A stretch of DNA of 7,454 bases from NCBI GenBank assembly GCA_965365465.1, contig CBDUBU010000205.1, positions 1-7,454 on the forward strand, in the 5' to 3' direction. Origin of the DNA: CBDUBU01 sp965365465. GTDB taxonomy: Bacteria > Bacteroidota > Rhodothermia > Rhodothermales > DASSAV01. The notes under the pieces were generated by a model, which made no database searches, was not told where the DNA came from, and was given only the letters and a program-made list of their open reading frames with translations. Below, piece by piece: positions 1 to 5,723 of the stretch (position 1 is its first letter; each line of letters begins with the position of its first letter). A program made the translations under genes and the position numbers.

Positions 1-252
1 CTTCACGACGGGCGGACGGCGCATTACTGGATTGCGGGCAGCCGGCCCGGCCCGGCCATGACCGTGCTTCTCGGCAAGCTTCTTCCACGCCTGCGTGATG
101 AGGGCCTGGAGGTTTTTGACTTTGTCGGAGCAAACACGCCTTCCATTGCGGAATTCAAGCGACATTTCAGGCCCCGCCTCACGCCGTACTACCATGTCGA
201 GAAAATCAGCAGACTCGAACTCAGGCTGCTTCAATGCCTGCGAAACCGTTGA
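1..252 (+). CDS. GNAT/FemAB-like acyltransferase, C-terminal end (partial)
   Basis: The open frame enters from the left edge in frame 1 and stops at TGA 250-252, giving the last 83 residues of a protein whose start lies outside the window. The segment contains an amphipathic helix followed by FDFVGANTPSIAEFKRHF and then PYYHVEK. This matches my memory of the C-terminal end of BioF2-like/FemAB-type GNAT acetyltransferases (Acetyltransf_6), where a 'DF-GAN-P-I--FK--F' strand-turn-helix closes the acyl-CoA fold and 'PYY-V-K' follows. Members are often found in exopolysaccharide or cell-wall loci and transfer acyl or aminoacyl groups to sugars or peptides; the substrate cannot be read from this fragment. 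Only 39 bases separate it from the next gene on the same strand, so the two are probably in one operon. An ATG at 58 is internal and should not be taken as the start. Confidence 0.7.
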   Translation, partial: LHDGRTAHYWIAGSRPGPAMTVLLGKLLPRLRDEGLEVFDFVGANTPSIAEFKRHFRPRLTPYYHVEKISRLELRLLQCLRNR

Positions 253-291
253 AGCCGCCGCCGGACGGAACATCGACTGGCGCAGGGGAAC

Positions 292-1962
292 GTGAACTAC
301 GAGCATTTCTTTGTCCACATGGCTCCACGCAAGCATACCCGGCCGATCCGGAAAAGCCTCTGTCCGGCAAGCGCAATCCAGCCTGCGCGTTCCTTTCTGT
401 TCACGCTTCTCGCGGCGCTGTTGCTGTTCTTCCTGCGGTTCGGATATGACTACGCAACCAGCGACCAGGATGAGTTCCTTCCGTACTTGCTCCATCTGAT
501 GCATCCCGAGCTTTTTGCAAAGGACTGGTTCGTGCAAACGCAAGTCGCGGCCTTCAGCGTACGCCGGTACGTGGTTTACCTGCTTTACGGCCTGGCCTCC
601 TTTCTGCCTGTCTGGTTGTCGGTGCTGATTCTTTACCTGAGTGCATGGCTGGCGATTGCCGCCGCTGTCTACGTGCTGGCCGGCGTTTTGACGCAGAATC
701 GCCTGAGCGCCGCTGTTGCCGTGTTCGCCGCCCTCGTCTTTACGCCGCAGTGGACATTGGGAGGCAACGACCTCGTTCACAGTATGCTGGCGCCAAGTAT
801 GCTTGCCTGGGCGGCAGCGCTCTGGGGATTGATTGCCTTCCTGAAACGGCGGTATGTCCCGGCGTCTCTTTTGCTCGGCCTTGCAACGGCCATGCAGGCG
901 CTCGTCGGCCTTCAGATGGCGGGGCTGCTAGGCGTTGCGCTCCTGCTCGAACGACCGGGGTTGCGCTCTGTGCTGGTTTACGGACTCACGTATGCACTGG
1001 CGGCAGCCCCTACCCTTGCTCCCCTTGTACTCCAGCAAATCGGCGGCGCCGAAAACCTTGCCGAGCCGAATCCTTCGCTGTTCTATGTCATGGCCCGGTT
1101 CCGAAACCCGCACCACTACCTTTTTCTGTCCTTCCCTGCACGATCCCTGATTCGCTTTGGGCTGCTGCTGGTCCTGGGCCTCGGTTCCTTCCGGTATCTC
1201 CGGTGGAGAACCAGGCTGCATCACGGCAGATTTTTGACGCACCTGTTCATCGTTGCCGGCGCAATGACAGCCCTTGCTTTCGTTTTCACAGAGGTTGCGC
1301 CGGCGCTGTTCGTTGCAAAGCTACAGCTGTTCATGATGACGGTCCCGGCCAAGCTGCTTCTCGTCATTCTGATCTGCGGCGCCCTGACCGGTCTGCTGCC
1401 TCAGCCTGTGCATGGATTCCTTGACCGTGCTCTTTCGGGCCGGTATCTGCTTCCGTTGACCCTGACGGCCTGGGCGCTCCTTCTTTCCGCAGCGCTTCTG
1501 AGCGAAGGCTATCCCCGTTCCCGGATTCATCCTTTTGCACGGGAGGATTCGGCGGCGACACAGATTGAAACCTGGGCCAGAGCGAACACCCCACAGGACG
1601 CTGTTTTTGCGGTTCCGCCTTCTGTTTCCTCTTTCCGCAGCAATGCCCACCGAGCTATTGCCGTCAACTTCAAGGCATTCCCGTACAGAGACGAAGAAGC
1701 CGCAACGTGGTTTACCCGTTTGCTCGACCTGGCTCCGATCCCCTTGCCGGAGCGCGGAAGCCCGGCGCTGCCGGCACGGCTCGACGCTGCCTATATGCAG
1801 CTACCTGCCGCCGACCTGCTGGAGCTTGCGGCGCGTTACAGGATCGACTACTTTGTTCGCCCTGCGCCGCTTACCCCCTTGACGGAGCCATTTGAGATGG
1901 TTTTTCAGGCAGGAGCATGGCGCGTCTACCGGGTGAACCGTGACAGGAGGCCGCCCCCATGA
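292..1962 (+). CDS. Polytopic membrane protein, DUF6798/GT-C glycosyltransferase-like
   Basis: This is a 556-residue integral membrane protein with a basic N-terminus, about ten or more hydrophobic segments between residues 35 and 405, and a soluble C-terminal part (about 406-556) probably on the outer face of the inner membrane. The first external loop holds acidic residues in DQDEF (58-62) followed by HPELFAKDWF (71-80). Later come NDLVHSMLAPSM (159-170) and FRNPHHY (270-276). An acidic motif in the first loop, many spans and a C-terminal extracytoplasmic domain resemble GT-C lipid-carrier-dependent glycosyltransferases, and the overall pattern resembles DUF6798 proteins as I remember them. 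The enzymatic role is inferred and no substrate is known. The start is GTG 292, preceded by an AGGGG run only 3 bases away; ATG 319 is an alternative without a clear ribosome site. The stop overlaps the flippase start (ATGA), which ties the protein to export of a lipid-linked glycan. Confidence 0.7.
   Translation: MNYEHFFVHMAPRKHTRPIRKSLCPASAIQPARSFLFTLLAALLLFFLRFGYDYATSDQDEFLPYLLHLMHPELFAKDWFVQTQVAAFSVRRYVVYLLYGLASFLPVWLSVLILYLSAWLAIAAAVYVLAGVLTQNRLSAAVAVFAALVFTPQWTLGGNDLVHSMLAPSMLAWAAALWGLIAFLKRRYVPASLLLGLATAMQALVGLQMAGLLGVALLLERPGLRSVLVYGLTYALAAAPTLAPLVLQQIGGAENLAEPNPSLFYVMARFRNPHHYLFLSFPARSLIRFGLLLVLGLGSFRYLRWRTRLHHGRFLTHLFIVAGAMTALAFVFTEVAPALFVAKLQLFMMTVPAKLLLVILICGALTGLLPQPVHGFLDRALSGRYLLPLTLTAWALLLSAALLSEGYPRSRIHPFAREDSAATQIETWARANTPQDAVFAVPPSVSSFRSNAHRAIAVNFKAFPYRDEEAATWFTRLLDLAPIPLPERGSPALPARLDAAYMQLPAADLLELAARYRIDYFVRPAPLTPLTEPFEMVFQAGAWRVYRVNRDRRPPP
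1945..1950 (+). promoter_or_regulatory. Strong Shine-Dalgarno for the flippase gene
   Basis: AGGAGG lies 8 bases before ATG 1959, inside the last codons of the upstream gene. It fixes the flippase start and, with the 4-base ATGA overlap at 1959-1962, indicates translational coupling. Most other starts in the window have a weak Shine-Dalgarno or none. Confidence 0.8.
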
Positions 1963-3419
1963 CAGACTGGTTTCGCAGGCGGCTTTCTCACCTGTTTTCG
2001 CAGCAGGGTTTTCGCGGCCCCGTACTCACGCTCCTTTCCGGGCGCGTGGTTGTCATGTCGTTCTCGCTGCTTGTGACGCCCATTCTTACCCGGCTCTACA
2101 CGCCGGAGGAATTCGGCGTGCTGGAATACTTCACGGTCATCATGGGCATTCTCGGCGCTGTTTCTTCACTGCGCTACGAGGATGCCTTGATGATTCCTGA
2201 ACGGGAAGACGAAGCAGCCAATGTTTTCTGGCTTGCCTTGCTGCTCACGAGCAGCGTGGCTGTTTTGCTTACCTGTCTTCTTTTCTGGAGCGACGAGATC
2301 ACCGCCTTCCTGCAAATGCCTGAGCTGGCGCCGTGGTTGTGGCTGACGCCGCCCACCCTGGTATTGATACGCCTCACCACGTTTTTTGAACTATGGGCGA
2401 GCCGGGGAAAGCAGTTCCGTGCGATAACAGCCGCACAGGCGGTCAATACAACCACTATGATTACGACTCGCATCGGAGCGGGTCTCCCTCCCGTAAGCGC
2501 CGGGACGAGCGGTTTGATCGGAGGCTTTACCGTCGCCTATGTCGTCTCCGGCATCTTTTACCTGCGGCGCTTTGCGAAAGGATCTCTACCGTCTCTCCGG
2601 CGCACATTCAGCCTACCGAAGGCAGGCGCTCTGGCTGTGCGATACCGCCGGTTCCCGATGCTCTCTACGCCCTCCGCCCTCTTGAACACGCTGGTTGGGC
2701 GCGGCCTGCCCTTTCTTCTACTGCCGTGGTTCTTCGATGTGGCAGTAGTAGGTCTTTATGGAAGGTCCTTTGCCGTTCTGGCTATTCCATTAAGCCTTGT
2801 GGGAGGCGCTATTGCGCAGGTCTTTTTCGTACATGCCGCAGAGGCGCTTAGAGCGGAGCGCGTAGCCGAACTGACCGAAAAGGTACACGCAAAACTCGTG
2901 ATGCTGGGAATTTTTCCGACGCTGGCCTTGATCGTGGCAGGCCCTGACGTGCTTGCTTTCGTGCTGGACGAAGCATGGCGACCGGCGGGTATGTACCTGC
3001 GCTTTGTCGGGTTATGGTTCTTTCTTGCTTCGGTGGCCTCTCCCCTTACGCGGCTTTTTGACGTGCTGGAACGCCAGCGAGCCGATCTTCTAACCAGCCT
3101 TTTCATGTTTGCCACGCAGTTTGCCGCCATCATGGCAGGAGGTGTTACGGGGGACGTATATTTTACCCTTCTCCTGCTCGGAGCAGCGGGTGCGCTGGCC
3201 CGGATCGTGCATATTGCCATTCTGCTGCGCATGGCCGGCGTAACCTGGAAAGCGGCGGTGCGCCCGTACCTCCGTTACGCAGCCTTTTCCCTGCCTTTTT
3301 TGCTTCTCGTCGCCGGTGTCATGGCGGGTGGAGAAACATGGCTCATAACCCTCGCTGTCGGCGCAGGGTGCGCGGGTTACGCGGCGGTGGCGATCTGGCA
3401 GGACAGGCTCTTCTCCTGA
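1959..3419 (+). CDS. Oligosaccharide flippase, Wzx/MOP superfamily
   Basis: The product is a 486-residue polytopic protein with roughly 12-14 hydrophobic segments spread over its whole length. Early motifs are typical of polysaccharide-biosynthesis/oligosaccharide flippases: TPILTRLYTPEEFGVLEYF (40-58) and LRYEDALMIP (71-80). The centre has the RYRRFPMLSTPSALLNTL block (228-245), which commonly opens the second half of these proteins. Family members move undecaprenyl-linked oligosaccharides from the cytoplasmic to the periplasmic face of the inner membrane. The specific glycan (O-antigen, capsule or exopolysaccharide) cannot be told, so wzx is not assigned as a symbol. Its length is normal for the family and the frame looks intact. 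It shares an ATGA overlap with the GT-C-like gene and is the last + strand gene of this block; a hairpin follows about 30 bases after its stop. Confidence 0.85.
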   Translation: MTDWFRRRLSHLFSQQGFRGPVLTLLSGRVVVMSFSLLVTPILTRLYTPEEFGVLEYFTVIMGILGAVSSLRYEDALMIPEREDEAANVFWLALLLTSSVAVLLTCLLFWSDEITAFLQMPELAPWLWLTPPTLVLIRLTTFFELWASRGKQFRAITAAQAVNTTTMITTRIGAGLPPVSAGTSGLIGGFTVAYVVSGIFYLRRFAKGSLPSLRRTFSLPKAGALAVRYRRFPMLSTPSALLNTLVGRGLPFLLLPWFFDVAVVGLYGRSFAVLAIPLSLVGGAIAQVFFVHAAEALRAERVAELTEKVHAKLVMLGIFPTLALIVAGPDVLAFVLDEAWRPAGMYLRFVGLWFFLASVASPLTRLFDVLERQRADLLTSLFMFATQFAAIMAGGVTGDVYFTLLLLGAAGALARIVHIAILLRMAGVTWKAAVRPYLRYAAFSLPFLLLVAGVMAGGETWLITLAVGAGCAGYAAVAIWQDRLFS

Positions 3420-3447
3420 CAAGGATGCCTGGAAACATAGAGAAACA

Positions 3448-3482
3448 AAGAAGGCCGATCCTGAAAGGAGACCGACCTTCTT
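3448..3482. terminator. Candidate bidirectional terminator between convergent genes
   Basis: Arms 3448-3460 and 3470-3482 pair at 11 of 13 positions around a 9-base loop. The hairpin lies between the flippase stop (3419) and the bacilliredoxin stop (3509), where two converging transcripts need to end. A-rich sequence on the left and T-rich sequence on the right arm are compatible with termination in both directions, although neither side has a long uninterrupted T run. Confidence 0.55.
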
Positions 3483-3495
3483 GAGATTCCAAAAC

Positions 3496-3526
3496 GAGAT
3501 TTCCGCTTCTACAGAATGGAGCGGAA
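3496..3526 (-). terminator. Hairpin overlapping the bacilliredoxin stop codon, probable terminator
   Basis: Arms 3501-3509 and 3518-3526 form a 9-pair stem (one G-T pair) with an 8-base loop, 3510-3517. On the - strand the hairpin is followed within a few bases by CGTTTT. The bacilliredoxin TAG stop (3509-3511) lies inside the hairpin, so the gene's 3' end and its terminator are merged. The T run is short, so efficiency is uncertain. Confidence 0.45.
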
Positions 3527-4021
3527 GGTAGGAGGCAGGTTCGAATCCTGTAGCTGTTCCATGGCCGGGCGTTCCGGGCCCTGAGCGGCCTCATCCTCCG
3601 TTCCGCAGTACTTGTTGAAAGCCTGCGACAGATCGGCAGCGATCGCACTGGCGCTTCGGCCTTCTATATGCCGCCGCTCGATGATATACACGGGATCTCC
3701 ATGCTTGAAGAGCGCAAAAAACGGAGACGATGGAGGGATGCCCGGCAGATATTCCCTCACACGGGCGGTTGCCTCCAGATCCTGTCCTGCAAACACGGTT
3801 ACCAGACGATCCGGATGCACCGGGGTCTGCATCGCAAGCGCCATAGCCGGTCGCGCGTTGGCGGCGGCGCACCCGCAGACCGAGTTGATTGCGACCAGCA
3901 TGGTTCCGCTCTCTGCGTCCTCGAAAGCGGCATCTACAGCCGCCGCATCACGCAATTCCTCGACGCCGAGGCGCGTCAACTCTGCACGCATAGGGGCAAC
4001 AAGTGGCTCAGGGTAAGGCAT
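3509..4021 (-). CDS. Bacilliredoxin, BrxA/BrxB family (DUF1094)
   Basis: This is a thioredoxin-fold disulfide oxidoreductase. Family members remove bacillithiol from S-bacillithiolated proteins in the cytoplasm. From ATG 4021 it is 170 residues. Visible family blocks are PYPEPLVAPMRAEL near the N-terminus, NSVCGCAAANARPA with the active-site Cys-Gly-Cys (Cys49, Cys51), RLVTVFAGQDLEATARVREYL, PPSSPFFALF, RRHIEG and a closing KYC; these match Bacillus YphP/YqiW as I recall them. Family members are usually about 145 residues and end near that last Cys (Cys139 here), so the final 31 residues are an extension. Start choice: homologues begin at the PYPEP block, supporting 4021. However, an in-frame ATG at 4078 (189 residues) has a much better ribosome site, GAGGTGA 6 bases upstream, so the longer form is a real possibility. 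A YtxH-like gene lies 118 or more bases upstream on the same strand. Confidence 0.9.
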   Translation of the reverse strand: MPYPEPLVAPMRAELTRLGVEELRDAAAVDAAFEDAESGTMLVAINSVCGCAAANARPAMALAMQTPVHPDRLVTVFAGQDLEATARVREYLPGIPPSSPFFALFKHGDPVYIIERRHIEGRSASAIAADLSQAFNKYCGTEDEAAQGPERPAMEQLQDSNLPPTFRSIL

Positions 4022-4084
4022 AATATTCCCGTCATGTTTCAGGTAATGGGTATACAGACGACGCGCGCAGGCGAGCATCCACCC

Positions 4085-4091
4085 TCACCTC
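4085..4091 (-). promoter_or_regulatory. Shine-Dalgarno favouring the upstream bacilliredoxin start
   Basis: On the - strand these bases read GAGGTGA, a full match to the anti-Shine-Dalgarno core, 6 bases before ATG 4078. That start would add 19 residues (MLACARRLYTHYLKHDGNI) ahead of the family's normal N-terminus. The downstream start at 4021 has only a weak GGGA-type site. Confidence 0.5.
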
Positions 4092-4152
4092 TGCACGTGC
4101 GCCATTCCTTACGTATCAGGTGTTTGTTTGATCCGGAGGAATCTACAGGCGC

Positions 4153-4169
4153 AGAAAAGGCGGGGCCTC
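4153..4169 (-). terminator. Weak hairpin after the YtxH-like gene
   Basis: On the - strand a 5-pair stem (4165-4169 with 4157-4161, one G-T pair) with a 3-base loop is followed by a short TTTT. It sits about 30 bases beyond the YtxH-like stop, before the bacilliredoxin gene. It could partially end that transcript, but it is small and may be chance. Confidence 0.25.
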
Positions 4170-4196
4170 AAGAAGTTTCCCTTACCGGACTCAGGA

Positions 4197-4547
4197 TCAT
4201 CCGTGCGGCATCCGGCGCAGATCGCGGGTAAGCTCACCGTTTTCAAGCGCCCATGTGTCCACACTTTCAGGAACAGCAGGCACATAGTGGCCAACCGCCC
4301 TGTACGTGGCTTCCTGGAGCCTGTGGGCGAGCTGGTCTCCGGCAAACTGTATCTGCTTCTCCAGCGTCGAAAGTTGGGACTCTATGGTGTGCAGATGCCC
4401 CTCCAGTTTTTTTGCCTGTTCGCGGCTTTTGCGCACGAGGCAACTACGCGCGTTCTGTCCTTGCTCGGACGCGCAGAAAAGGCCGACCACGGTTCCTCCA
4501 GCCAGGACTGCGACTGCCGTTAGGATCAGGTTTCTGTTGGTATTCAT
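4197..4547 (-). CDS. YtxH-like small membrane protein with coiled coil
   Basis: The product is 116 residues: a hydrophobic segment at 7-26, then GTVVGLFCASEQGQNAR (18-34), then a charged heptad-like region (about 39-80) likely to form a coiled coil, and a polar tail. The G-x3-G-L-F-x-A/S-x-x-G-x3-R pattern is the hallmark of YtxH/gas-vesicle-GvpP-like proteins, which are anchored by one N-terminal span and often linked to general stress. Their molecular role is not established. The usual Ala-Pro after the Phe is replaced by Cys-Ala-Ser, which is slightly atypical, and two Cys (25 and 36) flank the motif. The start ATG 4547 has no Shine-Dalgarno. It lies upstream of the bacilliredoxin gene on the same strand and faces away from the NlpC/P60 gene, so its promoter must lie in 4548-4919. 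Confidence 0.7.
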   Translation of the reverse strand: MNTNRNLILTAVAVLAGGTVVGLFCASEQGQNARSCLVRKSREQAKKLEGHLHTIESQLSTLEKQIQFAGDQLAHRLQEATYRAVGHYVPAVPESVDTWALENGELTRDLRRMPHG

Positions 4548-4919
4548 TTTGTTCGGCTGCTCTATTATGGGACCGACACAGCTTGTTGTACCTTTATCCT
4601 GCCATGACGAAACAAGGCGTATGTTTCTTACTTACCAGGATTTATACGGCAACAAACAGAAACGGATGCAAACAATGAGCCTGAAACGTACTGTCCTTGC
4701 TATGATAAAAGGGGATTTCATGACAAACAAACCAATTTTCAGCGGCATTTCATACCGGGATGCACGTCGCGTCCTCGCCGTATGAGCCCTGCGCTCTATA
4801 TTTCAAAGCCGCCCTGCCTACCCGATGTCTGAAAGAGACACAAAAAATCAAAACCGGCAGCACAAACTTCCTATGGACTGTTTGCAATGGCTCTTCTCAT
4901 CAAAAGCCGCGCTGAAACC
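4548..4919. other. Divergent intergenic region, AT-richer, no confident gene
   Basis: These 372 bases separate the YtxH-like gene (-) from the NlpC/P60 gene (+) and must carry both promoters. The stretch is visibly richer in A and T than its neighbours. Weak + strand candidates are TGC-TATGAT at 4698-4706 (extended -10 type) and TATATTTC at 4797-4804, near the Bacteroidota -7 form TAnnTTTG; neither has a convincing upstream partner. On the - strand the complement of 4641-4646 reads TATAAA. A 5-pair hairpin lies at 4826-4840. A short frame at 4675-4785 (36 codons) and its internal ATG 4720, with AGGGGA 4 bases before it, are the only coding candidates, and I do not recognise the peptide. Confidence 0.4.
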
Positions 4920-5504
4920 ATGAAGCTGTTTCCTTTTGCTTTCCGGAATGCGCTGTGCGCTCTCGGCTTTCTGCTGCTAACCCTGACGGGTTGCTCCAGC
5001 ACTCGGAATACGGCAACCCTGCCTGATGATGCATCGCAGGCGAATGTCGATCAGCGGCTTCGGTTGGCTGTAGAGCGCTGGCACGGGACGCCCTACAGGC
5101 TTGGCGGGACGCAGCAAAACGGCATCGACTGCTCCGGGTTCACGCAGGCGCTTTTCGATGAAGTGTTTGGCCTCCGACTCCCACGCACGACCCTGGATCA
5201 GGTCAAGGAAGGAGAACCGGTAGAGCGCAGCGAGCTTGTGGAGGGCGATCTTGTTTTCTTTCAACTACCGCAGAAAGGAAGGCACGTGGGGGTTTATCTG
5301 AGCCGGGGGGAATTTGCCCATGCCTCGACCTCGGAGGGCGTCACGGTTACTCCCCTTGCCGCTCCCTACTGGCGAGACCGGTACTGGACCGCACGCCGCC
5401 TCCTCGACCTGCCTGCCGGCATCGAAGCACCCGTATCCGCCGCGCCCCGAATGACGCTGCCTGCACCGGAACGGCAGAAGCCGGCAGCCCGTGTCGGATG
5501 GTAA
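4920..5504 (+). CDS. NlpC/P60 lipoprotein, probable peptidoglycan endopeptidase
   Basis: From ATG 4920 the product is 194 residues. It begins with a lipoprotein signal peptide (MKLFPFAF..., hydrophobic core, lipobox LTGC with Cys25), so the mature protein should be lipid-anchored in the envelope. The NlpC/P60 domain spans about residues 48-160. GTPYRLGG is followed by GIDCSGF with the catalytic Cys71, then LPR, the GDLVFF strand, RHVGVY with His122 and FAHAS with His134. The Cys-His-His spacing (51 and 12) is the same as I recall for E. coli Spr/MepS. Such enzymes cut the D-Glu/mDAP or cross-link peptide bonds of peptidoglycan. A Pro/Ala-rich tail of about 25 residues follows. The start at 4887 would add 11 residues and still fit a lipoprotein; I prefer 4920 because it gives a compact signal peptide. 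It stands alone, with structured sequence downstream. Confidence 0.88.
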   Translation: MKLFPFAFRNALCALGFLLLTLTGCSSTRNTATLPDDASQANVDQRLRLAVERWHGTPYRLGGTQQNGIDCSGFTQALFDEVFGLRLPRTTLDQVKEGEPVERSELVEGDLVFFQLPQKGRHVGVYLSRGEFAHASTSEGVTVTPLAAPYWRDRYWTARRLLDLPAGIEAPVSAAPRMTLPAPERQKPAARVGW

Positions 5505-5723
5505 TAACCTGCCTGCCGGATCCTGTTGAGCGGTTCAGCGTGTAATAGGAGTCAGGCTTAATTTCCAAGCCTCCAGGAGCGGCAGCGGGTGTTGCCGCCC
5601 TCTTTATTATAGAAGATGCCGAATCGCCGCAGCCTTGAAGGGCCGTGGCGTTCTCTTTTTTTACCCTGATGTCACCCGGGGTTCTTCTGATCATTACCCC
5701 CTATCTCAAGCTACTGGTGCTGT
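5505..5723 (+). other. Structured spacer between NlpC/P60 gene and greA
   Basis: These 219 bases hold no convincing reading frame but carry three consecutive stem-loops on the + strand: 5554-5572 (6 perfect pairs, AGGCTT/AAGCCT), 5579-5598 (6 perfect pairs, GCGGCA/TGCCGC) and 5625-5650, the last followed by seven T. A further 7-base inverted repeat, CCGGCAG (5481-5487)/CTGCCGG (5513-5519), brackets the upstream stop codon. The spacer must also carry the greA promoter, unless greA is read through from upstream. TATTAT at 5605-5610 is a possible -10 without a clear -35. The simplest reading is a 3' UTR with terminator; a leader or small RNA is also possible. Confidence 0.45.
5625..5662 (+). terminator. 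Rho-independent terminator candidate upstream of greA
   Basis: Arms 5625-5634 and 5641-5650 pair at 9 of 10 positions (one G-T, one mismatch) around a 6-base loop. A T-rich tail follows, with seven consecutive T at 5656-5662. This is the best intrinsic terminator shape in the window. It lies 120 bases after the NlpC/P60 stop and 61 bases before the greA start, so it may end the upstream transcript or act as an attenuator on greA. Confidence 0.6.

Noticed and set aside
645..1424. 259-codon frame on the + strand inside the GT-C-like gene
   Set aside because: It is a shadow in another frame, rich in Arg, Cys and Pro, and lies wholly within a membrane-protein gene with clear hydrophobic periodicity.
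3535..3561. A tRNA gene on the + strand, suggested by a perfect T-arm and a following CCA
   Set aside because: No matching 5' acceptor strand, D-arm or 5+7 anticodon arm lies upstream, and CCA is one base too close to the T-arm for a standard acceptor stem with discriminator. The sequence lies inside the bacilliredoxin gene.
3668..4231. 187-codon frame on the + strand opposite the bacilliredoxin
   Set aside because: It is antisense to a gene with complete family motifs and its product is not protein-like in composition.
4128..4523. 131-codon frame on the + strand opposite the YtxH-like gene
   Set aside because: The - strand frame carries the membrane span, YtxH motif and coiled coil; the + strand frame shows no recognisable domain.
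4675..4785. Small protein gene of 36 codons
   Set aside because: No Shine-Dalgarno before ATG 4675, no recognisable product, and a length expected by chance in 372 bases. It is kept only as a possibility in the intergenic entry.
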